This document shows positions 1-10,200 of a stretch of 64,000 bases of DNA, in pieces. The notes beneath the pieces were generated by a model. The model made no database searches, had not been told where the DNA came from, and worked only from the letters and a program-made list of their open reading frames with translations. A program made the position numbers and the translations under genes. Origin of the DNA: Trametes villosa (lineage: Eukaryota > Basidiomycota > Agaricomycetes > Polyporales > Polyporaceae). Positions within the stretch are counted from its first letter, which is position 1. Every line of letters begins with the position of its first letter. The stretch spans positions 682,001-746,000 of the forward strand of contig PUDQ02000084.1 in NCBI GenBank assembly GCA_002964805.2, read 5' to 3'.

Positions 1-1864
1 CCTGCATCGTGTGCACGTAGCGCTCGAGCTCCGCGACGCGCTTGCGCCAGCGGCCGTTGATGCCGCGCCGCCGCTCGCACTCCTTCTCGGCCTCGTCGAG
101 CCGCGCCTGCAGCATCCGCGAGAGCTCGTCGCGCGCGCCGAGGTCGACCTCGTACTGCGCGCACAGCTCCGTCTTCAGCGCGAGCTGCGTGCGGAGGGAG
201 AGGATAAGGTCGTCCTCGCGCGAGGCTTTGCGGCTGTGTGCGGGGGCGGACGAGGGAGGGGTCGGAGGGACGCCAGTGCCGGGGGTGTAGTAAGCCCTAG
301 CGTTCGCGCCGAAGGGGTCCTTCTCCTTCTCTGGGGACTCCGGTGTCGGGTAGAGCACAAGTGCGCTGGATGACCTGTCATCGATGTCTGCCTCGGGGAG
401 GGGTGCCTCTCTAGGCGCTGATGAAGGCGCAAAGGAGTGGAAGACAGTATCGCTATAGGCACGATTGCGCTTCAACTTCAGGGAGCCTCGTGAGAATGAA
501 CTAGAGGAGTTGGCGGAAGCTGGAGAATCCCGTCCGCCGCTTGCCAGAGAGTGGAACACGGTCTGGCCGAAGCTGAAGGACTGGCTCCGATCGTGCATGC
601 CGGACGGCGGACGATTCAAGGGTGTGCTTGCACGGAACTCCCCGTCCTGGCGGAGCATCGTGCCGTCCGTCTCTGCGTCCGAGGGGAGCTCGATAGCAGT
701 GTCAAGCAGCGGGGTGTCCTTGTCGATAGGTATAGGCGGAAGGTCCATATCCTGAGAAAGGTCGAAGAGGTTGGAGTGATTGGGAGGAGGCAAGGGCTTC
801 ATGTTCGAAGCCTGCGGTGGGGAGAACACGTCGGCGAGAGGTGGCCTTACAGGCGTACTACTGCTCGCCTTGATCCGGGCACCGAAGGAGGCGGCTTCGG
901 GTTCGCTGCCTGCGCCGCTGGCTGCAGAGACGTCGGGGCTGATGAACTTGTAGGCATCGCGGGAGAAGAAGCGGACACTCTGGCCCGTAGCAGGCGTGTT
1001 TGGGTCGCGGAGGATGGAGCGTAATGAGTTGAACTTGTCAGCGGTAGGCGTATTGGGAGCGCGAGGGAACTCTGGTGAGCGAACGGAGTCTTGGGATGGT
1101 CGCGGTTGACTGGAGTCTATTGATGCGCGGCTGGATGAGGCGTCAGACGCTATTGAGCCTGATGAACGCAAGTTAGCATGAGATGTCCGTAAGTTCAGGA
1201 GCATGCAAATGGGAGAAAGAGGAGCATGTCATAGACAGACGATACACCGAGCACGCGGTGGACATCGTGAAGAGAGGCACAGAACATTCGAAGGGACGAA
1301 GCGAACAAGGGGGATACGTTGCAGCTTATGGTTCTGGCAGCCATCTCGTGCACGGCACTTGCATTCGCCGGACAGATGTGGAATGGAGAGGGCAGCTGAC
1401 ATCATATGCAGGCAGCGCCGGGCGCGCCTGCACCAAGGTGGCAGGAGTGTGATGGCACCCCGGGGTTCCCATGCGCAACGTAGGCGAACCATACGAACAG
1501 ACGACGTCGTTGAAAGGGAACATAAAGAGAGATACTCACTAGCAGAGTTAGGAGCAATGGAGGACTTTACTTTCTTCAGATGAGGGATGGAGAGCTTGAG
1601 GGACAGCTGAGAGCCGCCCCCCTCGTTGTCTCCCCATGTCTTGGGATTCCGCTTGAAGATGCCACGGCGGCCATTCTTCGATGGCGACGCGGGAGGACTG
1701 GGTGTTGGAAATGGTACCTCAGAGGGCTCGTGGAAGTTTGAGAGGTTCGGGTGCTGGTTGAAGACGGTGGAGAGGACGGATGGCGGCTTGAGGTTGTCGT
1801 CGTGTACGGTGTCGAACACGGGTGTCTCGGGGCGCTTGAGAGCGCTGCTGATTTTTGACCACAT
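1..1864 (-). CDS. conserved basidiomycete coiled-coil protein, 3' end beyond window
   Basis: Two exons are visible: 1540-1864, from an ATG giving MWSKISSALK, and 1158 down to base 1, open to the edge. The donor GTGAGT (first intron base 1539) and acceptor CAG join in phase 1 and leave a 381-nt intron. The N-terminal part is Ser/Pro-rich with short conserved-looking blocks (for example FNSLRSILRDPNTP and SVRFFSRDAYK). Two related motifs, SFSFGQTVFHS and AYSDTVFHSF, follow. The last roughly 75 visible residues are charged and heptad-like (LRTQLALKTELCAQYEVDL onward), so a coiled coil is likely. The blocks feel familiar from unnamed proteins of other basidiomycetes, but I cannot assign a function. 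The C-terminus lies outside the window. Confidence 0.72.
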
Positions 1865-2587
1865 TGTTGGGGGTTTCTCGTCGCTTGTGTGAGTGCTGCG
1901 GGGGTGGAAGAGTCAGGGGAGGGGGCTAGCGGCGGGAGGGGACATGGACGAGAGAGACAAGAACAACCATTCCCACCGGCGTCAAAGTTGAACTTCGCCA
2001 CTCTCCCGCTTCGCGCGTAGACCACGTGATCGTGTATCGACCGCGGCGCGCATGCGATCCGTACGTGTCCCGACTCCCACCAGCCCGCTCTCATCGATCT
2101 ACGCATGCGCGCGCGGTTTTGGGCGAACGAAGGCGTGATGACATTCGTGTCGCCACCGCTCTCGCAAGACGCCGGGGAGCCGCGCTCAAGGCGCGGCTCG
2201 AACCCGGGGCCGAGAGAGAGAGTAGGGTTTGCTCAGCCGGAGGAGGCGAGGGTAAATACATGAAATGTAGCATAAAGGAGAACAGGAAACTAGTGTAGCG
2301 GAAGGTTAGGTGAAGAAAACAAGTAATCGAAGTCGACAGGACTTTCGAGCACGCGGGTGAGAGAGGGGATGTCTACGGAGTATGGCTAATGTTCCCTTCG
2401 AGCAAGTGGGCTCGGGAGGGGATGACGGAGGAGTGTAGAGAGTACGAGAGCCTATATGCAAGTCCGAGTCCAAAGCATAAGACATGTGTACCCAAGCTCG
2501 GAGCGAGCTTGCGCGACGCGACGACCAAAGCGCGACGCCGGCATAGTTGCTGTTGGATGTGTATAAGACTATCTGTGGTCCTGCCCA
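1865..2587. other. intergenic, no gene seen
   Basis: This spacer separates the stop of the F-box gene from the start of the coiled-coil gene, both on the minus strand. It must hold the coiled-coil gene's promoter and the F-box 3' end. Reading frames here are short and have no domain-like composition. Confidence 0.5.
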
Positions 2588-4242
2588 TCAGTAGCTGAGA
2601 TCGTCCTTTTCCTCCAGCCGGCGGATCCGCTCCACTGCCCATGGCGCTCCGTCAAACCCACGCGCGACGACGTACCCCGAACAGAACTGCACCTTCCGCA
2701 GGTTCGGACAGTACCTATTGTACGGAATGACAAGGTTTGTCATCTCCTCCGTGATCGACCCGAACGAGCTGTCGTAGAGGTACTCCGGGTAGCACGGCTT
2801 CGTTCCTGACACACCGTGCTGCGTATAGAGCTCGAGTGTGTGGAGGTGCGGCATCTTGTGCAGGAACTCGGGCCCGAGCGTAACCAAGAAGTCCTGTAGG
2901 CCCGAAAAATATCAGTGATGTGCGGGGAGAGGTACGACGAGACGCATACCTCGCTCGGAGCAGCCGTGCCCTCGTACACGATCTTGAGGCGGCGGAGCTC
3001 CCCGAACAAGTTCGCGACCGCGGACAGCACCTCCTCGTCCCATCCCTTCAGCTCGAGCATGAGCATCTTGAGACCCGGACGGCTGACCGACACGCTCTCC
3101 AGCGCCGCGATCGCGTCCTTGCTACCCAGAGAGCACTTCACAATGCCTAGCGCCTCGATATTGCGCACGCCAGCCATGAACGCCGCGGTCTCGACAGGGG
3201 CCGCGAAGCGCTCGAGCCCAGGGGGCAGCGCCTCCGGAGCGATGGTAACGTTCTGTGGCACGAAGAGCGGAGTCGAGAGCGTTTGCAGGCTCGGGGCTTG
3301 CACCGCGAAGTGGTAGAGGTGCGTCTCGGGGAAGTTGTTCTCTCCGTTGTACATCGGCAAAGCCTCGCCGTGCAGGGAGCGCCGGCGAAGGACGAAGACG
3401 TGCGCGAGGTACGGCGGGATCGTCCACCCGCGCGCCGCCGCGTCCCACGCGTTGTAGACGAGCTTGAACACGTCCGCGCTTGAGTCGACGGTAAGCGAGC
3501 GCAGGTCCCGCGCGGTGCAGAGCGAGAGCACCGGCGCGAGGTTCTCGTCGAACTGCACCTGGGCGAGGAAAGTCGACGAGATCCGGCGGCGCAGGTTGAC
3601 GATCGTTAGCTCCGTGAGTGGGAGGTCCGCGTGGTTGTACGTGGGGGGCAGGCCGCCGCGGGCCTCGTGGAAGAGGCAGAGGTCGAGGCGCAACGCGCGG
3701 AGCTGCGGCAGGCCGTGGATAAGCGCAAAGTGTGTGTTTGTGAGGATCATGTCGGTGAACGCGAGGGAGGAGAGGTGCGTGAACGAGTGTATGCGCGCCA
3801 GCATGGCGTCGTGCAGCGCGGGGGACGCGAAATCGAAGTGGTACAGATTGTGGAACCTGAGCGTCTCATGCATGAACATGCCGTCCTCCACCAAGCGAGC
3901 TCCGCGCGGAGGAAGGGGTTCGTAGAGTCCGTTGAGCCCGATCAGGGGGACGTACATGCCGGGCAAGACAGCGGAGACTCCGAGCTCGAGCGAGCGCACC
4001 CCGGCGTCCATGCCGGGGTTCACGTCCCAGACCGGAAGACTGCGCGCGATGCTCTGAGGAGTGGCCCAGACGACATCGCGGTGGAGCGCGCGGACGGACA
4101 GGTCGTAGAACTTGCGGCAGGCGAGGCTCAGGCTGTGGACGTCCGCCCGCTCGGGGACTTGCTTGAATATCTCAAGCCAAATCTCCACGGGGACCTTCTT
4201 TTGCGCTGTCGTACGTTCCGGTGTCGCGTCCATCGTGGGCAA
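2588..4242 (-). CDS. F-box protein
   Basis: Two exons, 2950-4242 and 2588-2893, are joined across a 56-nt intron (GTATGC...ACAG) in phase 0 and give 532 residues. An F-box lies near the N-terminus at about residues 17-60, beginning VPVEIWLEIFKQVPERADVH and continuing SLACRKFYDL, as in basidiomycete F-box proteins. The rest is rich in leucines spaced like a degenerate leucine-rich repeat substrate-binding region. The family works as the substrate adaptor of SCF ubiquitin ligases by binding Skp1; the substrate cannot be told from sequence. A second in-frame ATG three codons downstream (4233) could also serve as the start. The gene is intact. Confidence 0.85.
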
Positions 4243-5013
4243 GGCGAGTCGAAATCTGGATGGGTGTCGCGACCGTGCGTGCGTTTGTTCTTCCGTCGCT
4301 CACTAGCAATAGACGTAGAGGGGGTGCAACCGATCATGATCAGACGGGGACCAATGGTACGCATGTCGTTTTGCGTACCAATATCTGCTAAAGCCCAGAA
4401 AAACGGATTCCAGCGACAACCGCGGACGGTGGTGGTAGGGAACGAAGGAGAGTCCGTTGTTGGCAATGTTACGGGAGCAAAGCAGGGTCCGGACCGGTGC
4501 GCGTGTCTCCATATATGTAGCACCTCGGGGCGTCTAATAGTCGAGGTCCTTCATTCTTGCATGCCGCCACCAGTGTGCCATTCTGACGACGGAGGACGAT
4601 GCGACGGCGGTGAGGATCTTCCACGCGATGGTGTCCGTCTTCTATCGTAGATGGTGGTCAGTACTTCAGTCCCAGTGAGAATCGACAAATGTCCAGGCCT
4701 GTGAGTTCGGAGATCATGGCGAGGCGTGGACGCCATCCTGTAGCGTCTATATCCGCTCAGATCATGTATTTAGGCGCCCATTCCTATAGATCCCTTGGTG
4801 GTCCTACTCGAACTATGCGTCAGGGTGGCCGGCCTTAGAAACTCCTAGCCGGCACTCGCCTCTGGGTATGGGAGCTGCCTCGACCCGCCCGCCGAGGCAG
4901 TCTTTGCTTTTGGGCCGCAGAATGGGCGCTTGTCGGCCGTCCGCTTGTTACTCTCGCAGAACACTGAATATTGCTCTGCAGTACATTTTCTTTTCAGTAT
5001 ACCACACTGTGAC
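4243..5013. other. intergenic, nothing recognised
   Basis: This is the upstream flank of the F-box gene and the left border of the mobile-element island. I see only short unconvincing frames. No terminal inverted repeat could be recognised that would mark the left end of the transposase fragment that follows. Confidence 0.4.
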
Positions 5014-5024
5014 CTATAAATAAT
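5014..5024 (+). promoter_or_regulatory. TATA-like element before the transposase fragment
   Basis: The sequence CTATAAATAAT lies about 85 nt upstream of the ATG at 5109. It is a good TATA match at a plausible distance, so the remnant transposase gene may have kept its core promoter. Confidence 0.4.
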
Positions 5025-5108
5025 CGTTCCGAAGAGCTCTCTACTCTTAGTAATTTATGCCTCGGGTGCTACGGAGGATTTCGCTCGGGGTGTCTGCAAT
5101 GGGCGCCA

Positions 5109-6197
5109 ATGGACGAAGAAGCGCTGGCGGAGGGCACCCTGTCCTCGGAACGTTGCAATTGCCTTTCTGTCTCTGCGCTCGTCTCCCCAATCCTGCACTT
5201 CCCTTGCTGCTGCAAAACTCTCTTCTGGATGCCCCCCTCTCGTACGGAGAAGTGCAAGCACGGCGCACCCGGCACGGGCCCGAAGAAATTCTGTTCATGC
5301 ACGGTGCATTGCGGCGGCGGTGCCTGGATCCCGCGTTCAAGCTGGTACACACACGCTCAGTTCCGCGACCAACTGGCCGTTCTCCCACTCCCTACTGTCG
5401 CCGAGGCACTAGGCTTGAGCCTGTCAGATACTCAGTCTGGGCAACATGATCTAGCAGCCGGGTCAACTGGTGCATCTGCGGTCTCTCTTGAGAACACTGG
5501 TACTGCAGGCCTCAGGACTGGGAACGTTTCTCCGCACCGCGCGGGCCCTTCGGAGCATGCGCCAGCGGGAAATGGGGGTACCAATGGCGAGGGAGAAGGG
5601 GCTTTCGATGGGGATGTACCGGTATGTGTTTACTAACATGCTCGTCACCTAAATATCCCGCTCACATCGCCCTGCTGTGGCTAGGACGTCAGGAGAGAGC
5701 TCGAGGATGCACTGCCAAGACCCCCTACTCCCGGGACACCTCCCGTTGCTTCCCTCATGTCAGTAGACGAGCCGAATTCCAGCCTTCCTCGCAGATTCCG
5801 CGTCACAGTCGAAGACGTTGTAGATGAGGATATTGAGGAGGGCGACGACGACGATGCGCCAGATCCAGGTAGCCACCATGACCGCGAGCTTCGCGAGCAA
5901 GGCCCCCGTGCGCCGGGGGTGGATGGTGTGCGCGAGGAGCCCGTAGACCAGCCTCCCACTGTCGCGCATGATGCGCTGCCGGCAGATACCATAACGCCCC
6001 TCCTCGCGGACCTCAAGCTGAGCCTGCAGCGGATCGAGCTACTCAAGCACGCAAACCCAGCCGGCAGCGGCCTTCATCCCGACGTCCTTAGTCGACTGCA
6101 AAACCCCGCCCAACACACGCTCAACCTTACCGACAAGGATCTCCTCCTTTCGATCGACCTCTTCTTTGCTACTTTGAAGCTTCAGTGTTCAACCAAA
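5109..6197 (+). pseudogene. truncated transposase gene, Plavaka-like (CACTA superfamily)
   Basis: The frame from the ATG at 5109 runs to about 5618, crosses an intron starting GTATGTG with branch-like CTAAC and ending GGCTAG near 5683, then continues to a donor GTAAGT at 6198. A Cys/His-rich segment (CKHGAPG... then CSCTVHCGGG, with IPRSSWYTHAQFR) resembles the N-terminal zinc-finger-like block of basidiomycete Plavaka-type transposases. An acidic stretch follows, then SGLHPDVLSRLQNP and LLLSIDLFFATLK, also reminiscent of the conserved region before the catalytic domain. After about 6180 the resemblance stops and no in-frame continuation or DDE domain is found, so this looks like a 5' remnant. 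The family call rests on memory of motifs, not a search. Confidence 0.5.
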
Positions 6198-6723
6198 GTA
6201 AGTCCCAGTTCGCAGCCCCAGAGCCACGCGACTTACTCATCACCATTTATGATACAGGCGGCAAGTTCCGACTCGATAAGACGGTGACCACTGGAACCCA
6301 TTGTGCCCACAACTGCGACGGTACCCTTGATGAAGGTTTCCAGCAAGGCACACAGAGCGTACAACAAGAGTCCACAAGATTCGGCTAGACCTCGGGCGAG
6401 ATGATCGACAAATCGTGAAGCGAGTGTCCGTTGTTGGAAGAACCTTGAGGCCGCAGAAATCGTCAAGTCGTCTGTCTCTCTCCACCGACAACTTGACGCC
6501 TACACTCATCCTTGCGCTTGTCCTGCAGACCTAGGCCTCTCTCGTGGCCTACCGCTCCCTGTCGTCTCTGAGCTCCCCTCGCGCTGTTTCTGGTTCGCCG
6601 TTTCTAAGCTTAGCACTAGGCTGTCGACATCTCAAATTTGCCTGGTGTCCCCGTGTCGTGGCTGGTCCTCGATGTCTACAAATTCAATACTCTGTGCTCT
6701 TCGTAACTCGCTCCCTGACTACG
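6198..6723. other. left flank of the copia insertion, unassigned
   Basis: This stretch lies between the transposase remnant and the retrotransposon. It begins with a possible intron (GTAAGT to ATACAG) but every frame after it closes quickly. It may be scrambled transposon sequence. No domain was recognised on either strand. Confidence 0.35.
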
Positions 6724-6728
6724 TTCTA
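6724..6728. repeat. left target-site duplication TTCTA
   Basis: TTCTA stands immediately before the first base of the first LTR (TGTTGAG). The same five bases follow the last base of the third LTR at 17141-17145. Five-bp duplications are typical of Ty1/copia integrases. Confidence 0.9.
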
Positions 6729-7056
6729 TGTTGAGATACGAGGCGTAGCCCTCACGGTCACCGTACAGCTATGGACATAGGTAGATCATCGGACATTGAA
6801 TCGTTACTTACATTACTTACTCTTACGCTAATTCGGATACACACTCCGCCATGCCTACATACGATCGAAACCTTCGTCTCGAACCCTCAGTCGTTCTTCC
6901 ACCGACTGAGGTATGCATATGCTCACTCGTATGGTACTCGTACACCTACTCACATGTATCTACAGCGCCCGCTCACCTGCGTTCGCTATCAGGTACAGTA
7001 TAATACTTAGTCGTTCTTCCACCGACTGAGCGCCCGCTCACCTGCGTTCGCTATCA
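6729..7056 (+). repeat. copia LTR 1 (5' LTR)
   Basis: This 328-bp LTR has termini TGTTGAG...CTATCA. A TATA-like GTATAATA sits near 6998 in the second half, upstream of the priming site. It contains two copies of a 22-nt hairpin-forming segment (6889-6910 and 7009-7030) and a duplicated end segment (6964-6994 matching 7029-7059). Confidence 0.93.
6885..6911 (+). repeat. LTR hairpin with a related second copy
   Basis: CCTCAGTCG and CGACTGAGG form a perfect 9-bp stem around a 9-nt loop. The core (AGTCG, loop, CGACTGAG) recurs at 7009-7030 with a shorter stem. Both copies recur in the other two LTRs. If transcribed, they would fold into small stem-loops near the 5' or 3' end of the element RNA. 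Confidence 0.75.
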
Positions 7057-7059
7057 GGT
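6964..7059 (+). repeat. duplicated LTR end, 31 bp, copies 65 bp apart
   Basis: A 31-bp segment starting AGCGCCCGCTCACC and ending CTATCAGGT is present at 6964-6994 and 7029-7059. The second copy runs over the LTR boundary at 7056 and includes the first three bases of the priming site. The first copy lies inside the LTR yet carries the same GGT. The LTR end therefore appears to have been extended by a duplication that included the start of the primer-binding site. Confidence 0.8.
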
Positions 7060-7071
7060 TATGAGCCCTGC
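7057..7071 (+). other. primer-binding site, initiator-tRNA-Met half-tRNA type (copy 1)
   Basis: GGTTATGAGCCCTGC directly follows the 5' LTR. It is complementary to the anticodon stem-loop region of fungal initiator tRNA-Met (GCAGGGCUCAUAACC), not to a tRNA 3' end. This is the half-tRNA priming arrangement known from Drosophila copia and yeast Ty5. Confidence 0.85.
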
Positions 7072-7200
7072 TCGCCTATAGCGGGCAGCTCTACGGTATC
7101 ACGCGAAGACACTCACGGATCCGGTCTACGATACCAACATCCTATTGACGACATTCATTCGATCCCCTCGATCCGGTTCGATCTCCTCTGATCCCGCCCT

Positions 7201-10200
7201 ATGTCTGCTGGTGGCTCATCCACGTCACCACCCTCTGACCCCGACTCTACGCCTCTACCCACCATCGCAACGACCACCGAACGCACCGCCGAAATCACCG
7301 CACGCGACGACATGACCGACTCGAAACGCGGATGGGAACTCCCATCCGGCGTTAACTCGCTGGTCCCGTCGCATCCGCTGGAGAACGAGGATGGGTACCG
7401 GGCGTGGTCTAAGCAGATGGAGGGCGCGCTGGAGTACGCGACGCTATGGGACGTGGTGAGTGGCGATGAGCCTCAGCCCAACAAGGCCACGGACAAGACG
7501 GGATACGCGCTCTGGAAGCGCAAGGACGGCGCCGCGAGGACGCTCATCTTGAGGAACCTCGCGGCCGACCTACAGACGACCGTCAACACCTTGGACACGT
7601 CGCGTTCGTACTGGACTACGCTGCAGACTCAGTTCTCGCGTACGTCCCTGTCGTCCGCCGTCTCCTGGTTTCGGTCCCTCGTCACCCCACTCTCGTCTCT
7701 CGACAAGCTCGAGCCGCATATACAAGCGTTTCAAGAGGCCGTCGCGCACCTCAAGTCTTCGAACTTCGATATCCCCGGTCATCTGGCCGCCGGCATCTTC
7801 CTCTCGACGCTCGTCGACCACGAGGGCGAGTCCTCTCAGTGGCTCGCCTTCACCGCCAAGTTCTCCCTCACCGATACCACGACCCTCAATGCAACACTCG
7901 CCGACGTCCGCAACGAGCGCAGGCGCGTCGCAGGTTTGAAGCCCACAAGCTCACCGAACGACGCCGCTCTCGCTCTCGAGACAGCGTACACCACGCTCGA
8001 GAACGACTATCGTAGTCGTGGCGCGCGATGGTGCCGCTACTGTCGGCGCGAAGGGCACTGGTCCTCGGAGTGCAGGTCGAAGGACAACAGCGGAGGTCCG
8101 TCGAAGAAGAAGCGAGGCAGAGGGAAGAAGAAGGACAAGTCCCACGTAGCGCAGGACTCGAGTCCGTCGTCCGCTTCGGACGACGAGCAATCGCATTTTG
8201 TACGCTCCGAGCGCGTCCTATACACATCCGTTGGCAACTACCACCCGTGTGAGACCGAACTCGCTTTCGTCACCAACTCGCGAGCGAAGGACACCGGTCA
8301 GGTCATCATTGACTCGGGAACGTCCTCACACGTCCACTCGATAAAGTCCGACTTTGTCAATATTCGTTCGACGTCCAGCACTATACGTGGCTTCGGCGAC
8401 GGGAAGACATCCGTGGTTGGCCGCGGCGAAGCACATCTACTCGCCAGCCTGCCCGACCATGGATGCACCCGACTCCGTCTCAGCGACACGTGCTATGCAC
8501 CGGGCACTTCGCCCAGTCTCATCTCCGTCTCACGGCTTGACATCGCGAATTGCTATACGCTTTTTGGCGAAGGTCGCTGTGTGACGTTCGAGAATCAAGA
8601 CGGAGGTGCTCTCATGCGCGACGTACTTGACGACGACAAGGTTGTATTGACCGGGACCAAGGGTCCCGATCGACTCTATCATCTGGATGTCCCCGGCGAT
8701 ACCTCTTTCCACACGTCAGAAAATCCCTTCGGACGCTTGCAAGCGCTTCACGGCCGCCTCGGCCACCTCAACTACTCATCCATCCGCACGCTCGTCCGGA
8801 AAGGAAGAATTCGCGGAGTCAAGCTGTCGAAAGCTGAGCTCAACGCGGACCCTCCACCGTGCCCGTCATGCGTTCAAGGCAAGATGACGCGTGCGTCTTT
8901 CCCGCTCTCCGAGAGCGGACGACCCGAGCGCGAGCTCTTCCTCGTCTCGACCGACCTATGGGGCGAGGCGCAAGTCCAAACGCCGAGCGGGAGACGCTAT
9001 GTCATGACGCTCACAGATCACTGCAATCGATGGCTCTGGGTCGCGTTCCTCAGGCGCAAATCGGACGCGTTCGGCGCATTCAAGGAATGGCTCGTTCGTG
9101 TCGAGCGCGAGACCGGCAAGAAACTCGCCAAGCTCCGCGCAGACAACGGCAGCGAGTATGTCGGGACCGAGTTCAAGACGTTCTGCAAGGAACGCGGCAT
9201 TCAGCTGCAGACTACGTCGCCCCGGACACCCGAACAGAACGGTACCGCAGAACGCCAGAACCGAAGCATCTTCGACCGCGTTCGCACCGTCCTTGTCGAC
9301 TCTGGACTCCCGCTCAACCTATGGGGAGAAGCGGTGAACTATATTGTCTACACGAAGAACCGCAACCCGACGTCTGCGCTCGGTGGCTCAACGCCCTTCC
9401 AAGCTCGTTATGGACGCGCGCCCGATATCTCATTCCTACACCGTTTCGGTTGCCGCGCGTACGTCTACAATGACCATCCCAGTCGCCGCAAGCTCGATCC
9501 GCGTGCACGCGTAGGCATCTTCGTCGGATATGCAGATGATCAGAAGGCCTACCGCATCTACTTCCCCGACACGAAGAAGCTCTCGACGTCTATCCACGTA
9601 CGTTTCCACGACGACGCGAACGGCTTTTCCGGGCATCTGCCTGAGGGGGAGAAGGATTATGATTCGCTCCTCGAGTCTTTTGACCCGCAGATCCCCGACG
9701 AGGACGAATCAAGTTCCAGTCAGATCCCACCTGAAGATCCTCTAGCGGTACCGCCGCAAGACGACGATGGCGTTCCAGCGCAGGAACTCCCTGCTGCACG
9801 CGCACAGGAGCACGAAGCACCACCGGATGCCCCACGCCCTCGCGGACGTCCCAAGGGCTCGAAGAACAAGAAGGGTGGCGTTGCCACTCGTCACTCAAGC
9901 CGCGTTCGCGCGCGCGTTCAGCAACCACCGGTTCCCGACGCCCCTGTCGCCGACGTTCCTCCTCCCGCTGCAGCACCGCTGGAACCACAAGTCGATGTGC
10001 CCGCTCAATCGCAGGCCGAAGCGTCCGGCTCAGGGGGAGAAGACGGTTCCGAGTCAGACCTCACCGAGCTTCAGTCCGACGACGATCCCGAAGCAGCGGG
10101 CGACGACGACGTTGCGCATCTCGTGGACCTCCTCGTCGAGCACTCGTTTGCGATCACGGGCGACGAACCTCAGACATACGAAGAAGCGATGGCTTCCCCC

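Noticed and set aside
2170..2215. Possible tRNA T-arm (GGTTCGAGCC-like on the minus strand)
   Set aside because: No acceptor stem, D-arm or anticodon arm could be arranged around it.
3631..4650. 339-codon plus-strand frame antisense to the F-box gene
   Set aside because: It mirrors the F-box coding exon, is charged low-complexity, and is explained by GC-rich antisense bias.
6771..7010. 79-codon frame inside the LTR, present three times
   Set aside because: It lies wholly within the LTR, has no domain-like composition, and repeats only because the LTR repeats.
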